A stretch of DNA of 64,000 nt, taken from positions 26,984 through 90,983 of the forward strand of contig UCMW01000011.1 of the NCBI GenBank assembly GCA_900473745.1, given 5' to 3'. Numbering within the stretch: the first letter of the stretch is position 1; every line of letters starts with the position of its first letter. Origin of the DNA: Hyphomicrobiales bacterium. Lineage in GTDB: Bacteria > Pseudomonadota > Alphaproteobacteria > Rhizobiales > Rhizobiaceae. The notes beneath the pieces were generated by a model that saw nothing but the letters and a program-made list of their open reading frames with translations, was not told the origin of the DNA and made no database searches. Both the position numbers and the translations under genes were made by a program. This document shows, piece by piece, positions 27,015 through 36,800 of the stretch.

Positions 27015-27459
27015 CAACAGTTTATTAACCGCCAGACCTATCAGCGTGCGAATATGGTTAAATCACGAGGGGTTGAACTTGCCGCGGCGTCGCGATCGTC
27101 AGTACTACACACATTGAATCTTGAGATAACCGCCAGTCCATTCGAGTTGTTCTCAAGTCTAGTTTGCGAAAACCATAGCGACCGGGGCACTCAAACCTAG
27201 GTCATCCCCTCGCAGAAAACGCTAATATTCAGGTAAATACAAAACACAGTAAGCATGTCACGGAGGGGTGCTGCCAGCATCCGCCGCGTTTGGTGCAAGA
27301 CTATTCTGGCCTCAGCGGATAAGTCGCTTTGTAACTGCTCAAAAAGGCAGCATGAATTGATCAAATCCATAGCTGGACTGGCAGACCAAAAAGCTGTGTA
27401 AATCTCCGTAGACAGCGCCGACCGCGACTGAAAGCACAGCATTTATTTGAAGGGCTGAG
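27015..27459. other. Intergenic stretch without a recognisable gene
   Basis: About 445 bases, visibly less GC-rich than its neighbours, between the putative RNA and pleD. A minus-strand open frame of 81 codons (27442-27197) exists, but its composition (many Ser, Cys, Leu and Ile) does not look like the surrounding coding sequence and no clear ribosome site is seen. Promoters for the RNA on the minus strand are expected near 27015-27080, but no clear consensus is seen. Confidence 0.5.
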
Positions 27460-28833
27460 CTAAGCCGCAGCGGCGACGACGCGGTTGCGGCCGGAGTTTT
27501 TGGCCTCGTAGAGCGCACGGTCTGCCTGTTTCAAGAGCTGTTCCGGGGTTTCGATGCCCGGGCCGATCGTGGCAATGCCCATGGATGCGGTCAGCATCAA
27601 CGGTGTCTCGCCCGTGCGGAGCTGGAATGGCCTTGCTTCAATCATGCCCCGCAGGCGCTCGGCCACGGTTGCGGCGACCTCGGCAGGGGTGTCCGGCATG
27701 ACAAGGACGAACTCCTCGCCGCCGAAACGGCAGGCGAGATCGGCACCGCGCACCGTCGCACGGATCCGCCCGGCGAATTCCTTCAGCACTTCGTCGCCGG
27801 CATCGTGGCCGTAACCGTCATTCACCAGCTTGAAGCGGTCGATGTCGGTGATGCAGATCGTCAGTGGCCTACCCCGCACCTTGGCGCGTGCAAAGAGCGT
27901 GCGCAGCTGGGTGTCGAGATAGCGGCGATTGTGCAGGCCTGTCAGGCCGTCGGTGACCGCAAGCTCGATCGTCTGTCGCACGCTGTTGCGCAAACGATCA
28001 TTGTAGCGCTTGCGGCGAACCTGGGTCAGGGCGCGCGCCACCAGTTCGTTGGGATCAAGTGGACGCACGATATAGTCGTTCACGCCGAGATCGAGGGCGC
28101 GAATAATCATCTGCTCATCGCCCTGTTCCGTGATCAACAGGATCGGGATGAAGCGGGTTCGCTCCAGTGACCGGATCTGCGAGCACAGGCGCAAGGGATC
28201 GTAGTCTTCGAGATTGCAGTTGACGATGATGAGGTCGAACGTGTTCTCCGCCGCCTCGAACACCGCAGCCTGCGGGTCGGACATGGCGAAGACTTCCGCT
28301 ATCGGCTTCAGCGACTTGATGATGCGTTCCTGCGAGGCGGCGCGGCTGTCGACGAGCAGGACATGGGCCTGCTCCTCCAGACGGCCGTCCTGAAGCCGCA
28401 GAATGTCGTCCATGCCGGCCTGGCGGGTCGTGTCGTGGCGGATGCGCAGCTCGTCCGACAGTGTCTTCAGGCGCACGAGGCTTTTCACGCGCGAAATCAG
28501 CTGCAGGTCGTTGACAGGCTTGGTGAGGAAGTCGTCGGCACCGGCCTTCAGGCCGCGGACGCGATCCGAAGGCTGGTCGAGTGCGGTGACCATGACGACC
28601 GGGATATGGGCCGTGCGAGGATTGGACTTCAGCCGCTCGCAGACTTCAAAGCCGTCCATTTCCGGCATCATGATGTCGAGCAGGATCACATCGACCTGGG
28701 TGCGATCACAGATGTCGAGCGCATCGCGTCCGTTGCTCGCTGTCAGGACGTCGAAATATTCGGCCATCAGCCGCGCTTCGAGCAGCTTCACGTTGGCTGG
28801 AATATCGTCGACGACCAGAATGCGCGCAGTCAT
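27460..28833 (-). CDS. pleD: Response regulator diguanylate cyclase PleD
   Basis: 457 residues with REC-REC-GGDEF order. The first receiver has acidic pocket DD (9-10), phospho-acceptor Asp53 in LLDIMMPEMDG, and the switch residues in MVTALDQ and FLTKPVND. The second receiver (about 155-280) has IVNCNLEDYDPL instead of the usual acceptor context and is an adaptor for dimerisation. The GGDEF domain has the active site GGEEF at 371-375 and the inhibitory RxxD site at 362-365, so product feedback is expected. PleD makes cyclic di-GMP and directs the polar cell-cycle programme. It is 12 bases downstream of divK. Confidence 0.97.
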   Translation of the reverse strand: MTARILVVDDIPANVKLLEARLMAEYFDVLTASNGRDALDICDRTQVDVILLDIMMPEMDGFEVCERLKSNPRTAHIPVVMVTALDQPSDRVRGLKAGADDFLTKPVNDLQLISRVKSLVRLKTLSDELRIRHDTTRQAGMDDILRLQDGRLEEQAHVLLVDSRAASQERIIKSLKPIAEVFAMSDPQAAVFEAAENTFDLIIVNCNLEDYDPLRLCSQIRSLERTRFIPILLITEQGDEQMIIRALDLGVNDYIVRPLDPNELVARALTQVRRKRYNDRLRNSVRQTIELAVTDGLTGLHNRRYLDTQLRTLFARAKVRGRPLTICITDIDRFKLVNDGYGHDAGDEVLKEFAGRIRATVRGADLACRFGGEEFVLVMPDTPAEVAATVAERLRGMIEARPFQLRTGETPLMLTASMGIATIGPGIETPEQLLKQADRALYEAKNSGRNRVVAAAA

Positions 28834-28845
28834 GTCCTGTAATCC

Positions 28846-29217
28846 TCACGCGTCCCCGAGATACGTCTTGATGGTCTCGATGAACTTCGGCACCGATATC
28901 GGCTTGGAGACGTAGGCCTCGCAGCCCCCTTGGCGAATGCGCTCCTCGTCGCCCTTCATGGCAAAGGCCGTGACGGCGATCACTGGAATGACATGCAGTT
29001 CCGGGTCGTCCTTCAGCCATTTGGTGACTTCGAGACCAGAGACCTCGGGAAGCTGGATATCCATCAGTATAAGATCCGGCTTGTGACGGCGTGCGAGATC
29101 CATCGCTTCCATGCCGTTGCGGGTCTGAACCGTTTCATAGCCGGATGCTTCGATCAGATCGCGGAAGAGCTTCATGTTGAGCTCGTTGTCTTCGACAATC
29201 ATAACCTTTTTCGGCAT
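28846..29217 (-). CDS. divK: Single-domain response regulator DivK
   Basis: 123 residues, a stand-alone receiver: acidic pocket at Glu9-Asp10, phospho-acceptor Asp53 in [13 protein letters not shown], the Thr switch in [10 protein letters not shown] and Lys in YVSKPISV. There is no output domain. In Caulobacter and rhizobia DivK relays phosphate state from PleC and DivJ to DivL-CckA and so to CtrA. It is the first gene of the divK-pleD operon and faces the DUF3572 gene across a 138-base gap. Confidence 0.97.
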   Translation of the reverse strand: MPKKVMIVEDNELNMKLFRDLIEASGYETVQTRNGMEAMDLARRHKPDLILMDIQLPEVSGLEVTKWLKDDPELHVIPVIAVTAFAMKGDEERIRQGGCEAYVSKPISVPKFIETIKTYLGDA

Positions 29218-29355
29218 TCACCCGGTCCTTTGTCCCGCGCGTTCAGGCAGCCCGGAACTGCGGGGCTGGCGCGAGTTGCATCTTCCGTCATCGAGCATGC
29301 TAGTGCTATTTGGTTTCGAAATCGGTAATTTGCCAGCATAAGAGGAAAAGACTTT

Positions 29356-29649
29356 ATGAAAAACAGAGATATACCGCCGGGCGCCGAAGAGACGGCGGTG
29401 GCAGTGCTGGGCTGGCTGGCCAATGAACCCGAGATGCTGTCGCGCTTTCTATCGCTGTCCGGCATACAGCCCGGTCAATTGCGCGAGGCGGTGAACGATC
29501 CCGGCTTTCTGGCGGGGATGCTCGAATTCCTGATGCAGCATGAACCGACCCTGATGGCATTCTGCGCGGCAACCGAAACGAAACCCGAAACCGTGGTGGC
29601 GGCCTATCACCAGTATGTCCGCCCTGGCCTCGATTCTGGCGAATATTGA
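29356..29649 (+). CDS. DUF3572 family protein
   Basis: 97 residues, all helical in outlook: ETAVAVLGWLANEPEMLSRFLSLSGI, LREAVNDPGFLAGMLEFLMQHEPTLMAFC. This is the DUF3572 pattern, always found beside divK-pleD in rhizobia. The ATG at 29356 has AGAGGA upstream. The stop codon overlaps the start of the next gene (TGATG at 29647). Function unknown. Confidence 0.88.
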   Translation: MKNRDIPPGAEETAVAVLGWLANEPEMLSRFLSLSGIQPGQLREAVNDPGFLAGMLEFLMQHEPTLMAFCAATETKPETVVAAYHQYVRPGLDSGEY

Positions 29650-30284
29650 TGCTGACGGATATCGACCACATCACTGTCCGGGATCGTCCGCTTGTTGTCT
29701 GCGACGTGGACGATGTGGTTCTGCAATTCGCCACCCCGTTTGAGGCGTTTCTGACGACCCGCGGCCATCGACTCCTGCCCCGCTCGTTCGAACTCACCGG
29801 TAACATCATCAACGGCGCAGACGAGAGCGTTCTGGAAGCACCTTTGGTGAAGGCGCTGATCGACGACTTCTTCATCGAGCAGGAACGCTGGCAAACGCCG
29901 TTTGCCGATGCGGTGGACAGCCTGCATGCGATCAGCGCCGACAGCGACCTCGTTTTCCTGACGGCGATGCCGCCACGCCATGCCGAAGTGCGACGACGGC
30001 TGCTTGACCAGTTGACGCTGACTTTCCCGATGATCGCGACGGAAGAAGCCAAAGGGCCGATGGTCGCAAAGCTGCATGGCGCAAGGCCCCTGCCCGTCGC
30101 CTTTGTCGACGACATGGTCCACAATCTCCACTCCGTCGGCGACCATGTGCCGGCCTGTCTGCTGGTCTACCTTCCGCCGCCGCTCGAGATCTTCCGCTTC
30201 GCACCCGATCCGCAGGAGACGGTCCGGCGTGTCAAGACCTGGCCTGAGGCATCCAAGCTCATTCGATCCCATTTCACGGGCTAA
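29649..30284 (+). CDS. HAD-like hydrolase family protein, function unknown
   Basis: 211 residues. The N-terminal PLVVCDVDDVVLQF has the DxDxV motif I of the HAD superfamily (about residues 16-20), VFLTAMPPRH carries a motif II Thr, and LPVAFVDDMVHNLHSV carries the DD of motif IV, so the catalytic set seems complete. A helical cap region lies between motifs I and II. Translationally coupled to the DUF3572 gene (stop-start overlap). Substrate unknown; a small phosphatase is the most likely activity. Confidence 0.78.
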   Translation: MLTDIDHITVRDRPLVVCDVDDVVLQFATPFEAFLTTRGHRLLPRSFELTGNIINGADESVLEAPLVKALIDDFFIEQERWQTPFADAVDSLHAISADSDLVFLTAMPPRHAEVRRRLLDQLTLTFPMIATEEAKGPMVAKLHGARPLPVAFVDDMVHNLHSVGDHVPACLLVYLPPPLEIFRFAPDPQETVRRVKTWPEASKLIRSHFTG

Positions 30285-30355
30285 GGCCCTGCCGAGACAC
30301 GGCTGACATCGTCGTGGCACTTGTCTTGGTCCGGCCCCGGGCCTATGGTGCAAAT

Positions 30356-30370
30356 GTTCAACCTTTGTTC
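30356..30370 (+). promoter_or_regulatory. LexA (SOS) box before dinB
   Basis: GTTCAACCTTTGTTC is an exact GTTC-N7-GTTC repeat. It ends 5 bases before the dinB ATG at 30376, so LexA would block the start region or an overlapping leader. The same element precedes the 79-residue unknown gene and the 28-residue membrane peptide gene in this window. Confidence 0.8.
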
Positions 30371-30375
30371 CTGCC

Positions 30376-31659
30376 ATGACCCGCTCCGCCCCTGTTCATA
30401 CCGGCTTCTGTCGCGACTGCCTGACCGGGCAGGCCGAGGGCCTGCGCCGGTGCCGTTCCTGCGGCAGCCCACGCCTCGTCTATCATCCGGAACTCTTCGA
30501 CCTGTCGATCGCCCATATCGACTGTGACGCCTTCTATGCCTCGGTGGAGAAGCGGGACAATCCCGATCTCATCGACAAGCCCGTGATCATCGGCGGCGGC
30601 AAGCGTGGGGTCGTGTCCACTGCCTGCTACGTCGCGCGCATTCACGGCGTGCGTTCGGCCATGCCGATGTTCAAGGCGCTGGAGGCCTGTCCGCAGGCGG
30701 TGGTGATCCGGCCAGACATGGAGAAATATGTGCGTGTCGGTCGGCAGATCCGAAGCATGATGGAGGAGTTGACGCCGCTGGTGCAGCCGATCTCGATCGA
30801 CGAGGCCTTTCTCGACCTACGCGGCACCGAACTCCTGCATCACGATCCGCCGGCACGGGTCCTTGCCCGTCTTGCAGCACGGATCGAGAAGGAAATCGGG
30901 ATCACCGTTTCCGTCGGGCTTTCCTACTGCAAGTTTCTGGCCAAGGTCGCGTCCGACCTGCAGAAGCCGCGTGGCTTCTCCGTCATTGGCGAGGCCGAGG
31001 CGCTGTCCTTTCTCGCCGACAAGCCGGTGACCATGATCTGGGGCGTCGGCAAGGCCTTTGCCGCGACGCTGCAGGCGGATGGCATACGGACCATCGGCCA
31101 GCTGCAGGTGATGGACGAGTCCGAGCTGATGCGCCGCTACGGTGTGATGGGACAGCGGCTGGCGAGGCTTTCGCGCGGTATCGACGACCGCACGGTCCAT
31201 CCGAACGATCCGGCCAAGAGCGTCTCGGCAGAGACGACCTTCTTCGACGACATCCACCGGCTCGACGATCTCGTGGTGCATCTGCGCGAACTTTCCGAAA
31301 AGGTGGCCTGGCGGCTGAAGCGGCACGAGATCGCCGGACAGACCGTCGTCCTGAAACTGAAAACCTCGGACTTCAAGCTGCGCACTCGAAACCGGCGGCT
31401 CGACGATCCGACGCAACTCGCCGACCGGATTTTCCGGACAGGCATGTCGCTGCTGGAGAAGGAGACCGACGGGACGAAGTTCCGGCTGATCGGGATCGGC
31501 GTGAGCGACCTTCAGGATCCGGCACTGGCCGATCCGCCCGATCTCGTCGACGTGCAGGCCGGGCGCCGGGCGGCGGCTGAAGCGGCGATGGACAAATTGC
31601 GCGACAAGTTCGGCAAGGGGACGGTCCAGACGGGCTATACCTTCCCGCCCAGGAGATAG
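30376..31659 (+). CDS. dinB: DNA polymerase IV with N-terminal zinc-finger-like extension
   Basis: 427 residues, Y-family polymerase. The catalytic acidic residues are in [18 protein letters not shown] and [13 protein letters not shown]; the little finger region ([16 protein letters not shown] and later) is complete. Before the polymerase domain there are about 45 extra residues with four cysteines, CRDC and CRSC, spaced like a zinc ribbon. Error-prone bypass of DNA lesions. A LexA box lies directly upstream. It is followed after 7 bases by the YoaK-like gene. The extension is seen in many rhizobial Pol IV proteins; its role is unknown. Confidence 0.96.
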   Translation: MTRSAPVHTGFCRDCLTGQAEGLRRCRSCGSPRLVYHPELFDLSIAHIDCDAFYASVEKRDNPDLIDKPVIIGGGKRGVVSTACYVARIHGVRSAMPMFKALEACPQAVVIRPDMEKYVRVGRQIRSMMEELTPLVQPISIDEAFLDLRGTELLHHDPPARVLARLAARIEKEIGITVSVGLSYCKFLAKVASDLQKPRGFSVIGEAEALSFLADKPVTMIWGVGKAFAATLQADGIRTIGQLQVMDESELMRRYGVMGQRLARLSRGIDDRTVHPNDPAKSVSAETTFFDDIHRLDDLVVHLRELSEKVAWRLKRHEIAGQTVVLKLKTSDFKLRTRNRRLDDPTQLADRIFRTGMSLLEKETDGTKFRLIGIGVSDLQDPALADPPDLVDVQAGRRAAAEAAMDKLRDKFGKGTVQTGYTFPPRR

Positions 31660-31666
31660 TGGAACC

Positions 31667-32449
31667 GTGACGCAAGTGCCCGCCAGCAGAGACCCGAGCC
31701 GTCGTCCGACGCATCCGACCGCCCGGTTGCGGCTGTTGCGGATGACCGCCTCGCATCGGCGCATGCGGCACAACGACCTGATGCTTGGCGCAATCCTCGC
31801 TTTCGTCGCCGGCGCGATCAATGCCGGCGGCTTCCTGGCAATCGGACAGTATACATCGCATATGACGGGCATCGTCTCATCGATCGCCGACAATCTCGCA
31901 CTCGGAGTTTTCGGACTGGTGGGCTCGGGCCTGGCGCTCCTGATGAGCTTCACGGTTGGCGCAGCCTGCTCGGCGATCCTCATCAACTGGGCGAGACGGC
32001 ATGCCCGTCGCCAGCAATATGCCTATCCGCTGGCGCTCGAGTCCGGGCTGCTGATCGCCTTTGCCGGAATCGGCGCGGTCGCTCAGCCGGCTGCCACTGC
32101 GTCGGCGACCGCTCTGCTCCTGTGTTTCGTCATGGGGCTGCAGAATGCGACGATCACCAAGATTTCCGGCGCGCGCATCCGCACCACCCATCTGACGGGT
32201 ATGATCACCGATATCGGGATCGAAACGGGCAAGCTCACCTATGGACTGGTCGCGCGACGTCTCGACCACCCGCCGATCGTGACGGATGTCCGGAAGCTCT
32301 CCATCCTCCTCCCGATCGTTGGCATGTTTTTTCTCGGCGGACTGATCGGCGCGCTGGGCTTCAAGCATCTCGGCCATGCCTTTTCGTTCCCGGTTGCGGC
32401 CCTGCTTCTCGCCGTCGCCTCCCCTCAGCTGCGCATGCGTCCAGAGTAG
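31667..32449 (+). CDS. YoaK family (DUF1275) membrane protein
   Basis: 260 residues from a GTG at 31667 (AGGAG and GTGGA upstream), or 235 from an ATG at 31742. Six membrane segments after a basic N-terminus: LMLGAILAFVAGAINAGGFLA, the conserved YTSHMTGIVSSIADNLAL, then LMSFTVGAACSAILI, LLLCFVMGLQNATITKISGARIRTTHLTG (signature, in two parts) and a final VALLLAVASPQL. Family members are small permease-like proteins with no known substrate. Confidence 0.87.
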   Translation: MTQVPASRDPSRRPTHPTARLRLLRMTASHRRMRHNDLMLGAILAFVAGAINAGGFLAIGQYTSHMTGIVSSIADNLALGVFGLVGSGLALLMSFTVGAACSAILINWARRHARRQQYAYPLALESGLLIAFAGIGAVAQPAATASATALLLCFVMGLQNATITKISGARIRTTHLTGMITDIGIETGKLTYGLVARRLDHPPIVTDVRKLSILLPIVGMFFLGGLIGALGFKHLGHAFSFPVAALLLAVASPQLRMRPE

Positions 32450-32587
32450 CCACAATGGGTACGGAAAGCTGGGGACACATGATCACAGCCGCGTGACGGC
32501 CTGCGGTCACCGATCCACTGCGAAACTTTTCTTAAACATCGTCGCATAGACTTCAGCAGCTTTGTCTCGCGTTCCAAGTGGTCGACC

Positions 32588-33820
32588 ATGTTCCAGCGTT
32601 TCGCCCTCGCCTTCAGCCTTTCCCTTCTGGCCAGCACGGCGCTTGCCGCAGATGGCCCCCTGCAGATCTTCGTCTCCAAGACGGACCAGACGCTCACCGT
32701 CTATGATGGTGAAACGGTTGTCGCGACGACGAGGGTCTCGACCGGCAAGCCGGGGCACACGACGCCCTCCGGCATCTTCTCGATCCTGGAGAAGCGCAAA
32801 TATCACGAGTCCAACCTCTATTCGAACGCGCCCATGCCCTTCATGCAGCGCCTGACATGGTCCGGCATCGCGCTGCATGAAGGCAAGGTTCCGAACCATC
32901 CGGCCTCGCATGGCTGCGTGCGCCTGCCAAACGGATTTGCCAAGTCGCTGTTCTCCATGACCGAGCGCGGGGCACATGTGATCATCACCGACGCTCCGGT
33001 GACGCCGCGCCAGGTGACGCATGCCAATCTCTTCACGCCGAGACTGCCGATCGACGACGGCGGGCTGCTGTCCGATGTCGAGCTGCGTCCGGGTCGCGTG
33101 GAAGCCAGCCTGAAGCCTGTGGAAGTGGCGATGAATTCCGTTCCGCCGCGCAGCGGGGCCGAAGCGAAGCTGACGATCGAGGAACCGCCACCGCTTCGAA
33201 TCCTGATCACCCGACGTACGCAGCGCGACGTGGCAATGGACGTGCAGCGCCTCCTGAACAAGGCTGGCTTCGATGCAGGAATTCCAGACGGATTGCTGGG
33301 CTCGCGAACGATCGCGGCGATCAAGGCCTTCAAGGAGAAACACGCGGTCGAGAAGGATGGCGAGATCCTGTCGAAACCCTTCCTCGCCGCGCTCTACACC
33401 CAAGCCGGCGAAGACCATCCGCCGATGGGCCAGTTGATGATCCGACAGAAATTCCAGCCGCTGTTTTCTGCGACTGTCGACATCAAGGAACCGGAAAAGG
33501 CGCTGGGCACCCATTTCATCGAGGCGACCCACGTCGATCGGTTCAAGCGTCAGGCCGAGTGGCGGGGCGTGACACTGGACGACCATCTGGCTGCCGCGAC
33601 CCAAAAGCGGCTCGGCATCACCACGCCAGCCGCGGATCGCGCCGTTTTCACGGCCGAGGCCGCACTCTCGCGCATCGTCATTCCGGACGACGTTCGCGCC
33701 CGCATCGAGACCATGCTGAGCGAGGGATCGTCGATCACCATTCAGGACACGGGCCTCGGCCCCGAGACCGGCGACGGAACGGACTTCATCACGGTGACGC
33801 GGCCGAAGCCGCGCGCCTGA
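32588..33820 (+). CDS. L,D-transpeptidase with peptidoglycan-binding domain
   Basis: 410 residues. Signal peptide 1-20 (MFQRFALAFSLSLLASTALA). The YkuD catalytic domain follows (about 24-140) with active-site His108 and Cys110 in HPASHGCVRLPNG. A peptidoglycan-binding repeat lies about residues 212-255 (DVQRLLNKAGFDAGIPDGLLGSRTIAAIKAF in pieces). These periplasmic enzymes form 3-3 cross-links or attach outer-membrane proteins to peptidoglycan. In Rhizobiaceae L,D-transpeptidases drive polar growth. It converges with dnaE with only 3 bases between. Confidence 0.92.
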   Translation: MFQRFALAFSLSLLASTALAADGPLQIFVSKTDQTLTVYDGETVVATTRVSTGKPGHTTPSGIFSILEKRKYHESNLYSNAPMPFMQRLTWSGIALHEGKVPNHPASHGCVRLPNGFAKSLFSMTERGAHVIITDAPVTPRQVTHANLFTPRLPIDDGGLLSDVELRPGRVEASLKPVEVAMNSVPPRSGAEAKLTIEEPPPLRILITRRTQRDVAMDVQRLLNKAGFDAGIPDGLLGSRTIAAIKAFKEKHAVEKDGEILSKPFLAALYTQAGEDHPPMGQLMIRQKFQPLFSATVDIKEPEKALGTHFIEATHVDRFKRQAEWRGVTLDDHLAAATQKRLGITTPAADRAVFTAEAALSRIVIPDDVRARIETMLSEGSSITIQDTGLGPETGDGTDFITVTRPKPRA

Positions 33821-33823
33821 TCC

Positions 33824-36800
33824 TTACACCAGTTCCACGTCGAGAACGCCCGGCGTCGAGCGCATGGCGGCAGCGATTTCCGGAGAGATGCGGAAGCGTT
33901 CGGTGAGTTCGACCTCGATTTCGCGCTGCCCCTCGTCCTTGATGACGATGAAGGAGACGAGGCCGTCGCCCCTCGCGTTCAGGCGGGCGGCCACCGCGCG
34001 CAAGGGACCTGAGTCCCGGACATAGACGCGCATGGCCTTCTGCATGCGGATTGACTGCTCCTCCAGCGACTGGGCCGTCTGGACGCGCAGGCCGATGCCT
34101 TCGGGCCGCTCTTCGGCCTGGACCGTCAGGACCAGCGACTTTCCGGCCTCGAGCAGGTCGCGGTACTGGTTGAGCCCCTCCGAGAAGAGCACGGCTTCAT
34201 ACTGGCCGGACGCATCCGAGAAGGTGATGATGCCCATCTTGTTGCCGGTCCGGGTCTTGCGCTCCTGGCGGGAGATGACGGTGCCGGCGAGACGGCCGGC
34301 GGAGGCGCCCTGCTTCACGGCCATGGAGAAATCGGCAAAGTTCTGCACTCGCAGCTTGTCGAGCAGGTCTCTGTACGCATCGAGCGGATGGGCGGAGAGA
34401 TAGAAGCCGAGCACCTGGAATTCACGCATCAGCTTTTCGGAGGAAAGCCAGGGTGTGTAGGGTGCAAAGGCGATACGTTCGGGGCCGCTCGCACCGCCGG
34501 AGCCGAACATGTCGGACTGGCCGCTGACAGCATTTTCCTGGGCGCGCTGGGCGTAACCCATGATGCGATCGATGCTACCGACGAGTTCGGCGCGGTCGCG
34601 GCCGAAGCAGTCGAAGGCGCCGGCAGCGATCAGGCTTTCGAAGACGCGGCGGTTGACCTGCTTGGGGTCAATCCGCAGGCAGAAATCCTCGATGCTCTCG
34701 AAGGGCGTCTCGCCCCTGACCTCGACGATGTGATCGACGGCACCTTCGCCGACACCCTTGAGGGCAGCGAGCGCGTAGTAGATGCGGTTGGGGCCAGTCT
34801 GGAAGTGCCGGTACGAGGTCTGCACCGACGGCGGCACGACCTCGATGCCGAGGCGGCCGGCATCCTGACGGAAATCGACCAGCTTTTCGGTGTTCGACAT
34901 GTCGAGTGTCATCGACGCGGCCAAGAACTCGACCGGATAATGCGCCTTCATATAGGCGGTCTGGTAGGAGACGATGGCGTAGGCGGCGGCGTGGGACTTG
35001 TTGAAGCCGTAGTTGGCGAACTTGGCCAGCAGTTCGAAGATGTTGTTGGCCTGCGGCTTGGAGACGCCATTCTTCATCGCGCCGTCGACGAAACGAGCGG
35101 ACTGCTGGTCCATCTCCGCCTTGATCTTCTTACCCATGGCGCGGCGCAGAAGGTCGGCTTCGCCGAGCGAATAACCCGACAGGACCTGCGCGATCTGCAT
35201 GACCTGTTCCTGGTAGACGATAACGCCCTGGGTTTCCTTGAGCAGATAGTCGATCTTCGGATGGATGGAGGCGACTTCTTCTTCGCCGTGTTTGCGGGCG
35301 TTGTAGACCGGGATGTTCTCCATCGGGCCCGGGCGATAGAGCGCCACGAGCGCGATGATGTCCTCGATGCAGTCGGGGCGCATGCCGATGAGGGCCTTGC
35401 GCATGCCGGCACTTTCCACCTGGAACACGCCGACCGTTTCGCCGCGCGACAGCATCTCATAGGTCTTGACGTCATCGAGCGGAATGGCCGCGAGATCGAC
35501 CTTATGGCCGCGCTGCTCCTGCACGAAATCGACGGCGGTCTTCAACACCGTGAGCGTCTTCAGGCCGAGGAAGTCGAACTTCACCAGGCCTGCCTGCTCG
35601 ACCCATTTCATGTTGAACTGGGTGACCGGCATGTCGGAGCGCGGATCGCGATACATCGGCACCAGCTTCGACAGCGGACGGTCGCCGATGACGATACCGG
35701 CGGCGTGGGTCGAGGCGTGGCGATAGAGGCCCTCGATCTTCTGGGCGATTTCAAGCAGACGCGCAACGACCGGCTCTTCGGCTGCGGCCTCCTGCAGCTT
35801 GGGCTCCTCCTCGATCGCCTTGGAGAGTGGCGTCGGGTTGGCCGGATTGTTCGGCACCAGCTTGCAGATCTTATCGACCTGTCCATAAGACATTTCGAGC
35901 ACGCGGCCGACGTCGCGGAGCGCCGCACGGGCCTGCAGCGATCCGAAGGTGATGATCTGCCCGACTTGCTCGCGGCCGTATTTCTTCTGCACGTAGCGGA
36001 TGACCTCTTCGCGGCGCTCCTGGCAGAAGTCAATGTCGAAGTCGGGCATCGACACGCGTTCCGGATTGAGGAAGCGTTCGAACAGCAACGAGAAGCGCAG
36101 CGGGTCGACGTCAGTGATGGTCAGCGCATAAGCAACCAGCGAGCCCGCACCCGAACCACGGCCCGGGCCGACGGGAATGTCATGCTGCTTTGCCCATTTG
36201 ATGAAGTCGGCAACGATCAGGAAGTAGCCGGGGAACTTCATGCGCTCGATGACCGAGAGCTCGAATTCCAGGCGGTCGCGATATTCCTTCTCTTCGTAGC
36301 CTGGCGCCATGCCGAGGGCAGCGAGACGATGATCGAGCCCCTCCTCCGCCTGGCGGCGCAATTCGAGCGATTCCTCGCGCTCGGCTTCTTCCGGATCGTC
36401 GCTGCCGCCAGTGAAGCGCGGCAGGATGGGCTTGCGGGTGTCGAGCACGAAGGAACAGCGACGGGCAATCTCGACCGAGTTTTCCAGCGCCTCCGGCAGA
36501 TCGGCGAAGAGCTTCATCATGTCCGCCCGGCTCTTCAGATAGTGGTCCGGCGTGAGGCGGAAGCGGTCGTCGTTTGAGACGATGGCGTTGTGGGCCACGG
36601 CCATCAAGGCATCATGGGCGTCGTAGTCGTCACGCGCCGGGAAGAAGGCCTCGTTCGTTGCGACCAGCGGCAGGTCGTGCTCATAGGCAAGCTGGACCAT
36701 ACGGCGCTCATGGGTGCGATCATAATCGCCGTGGCGCTGCAGCTCGACATAGAGACGATCACCGAACAGGCGCTTCAAGGACAGAATGCGACTTTCCGCC

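Noticed and set aside
29218..29355. CtrA-type sites (TTAA-N7-TTAA) before divK
   Set aside because: No such pair was found in the gap.
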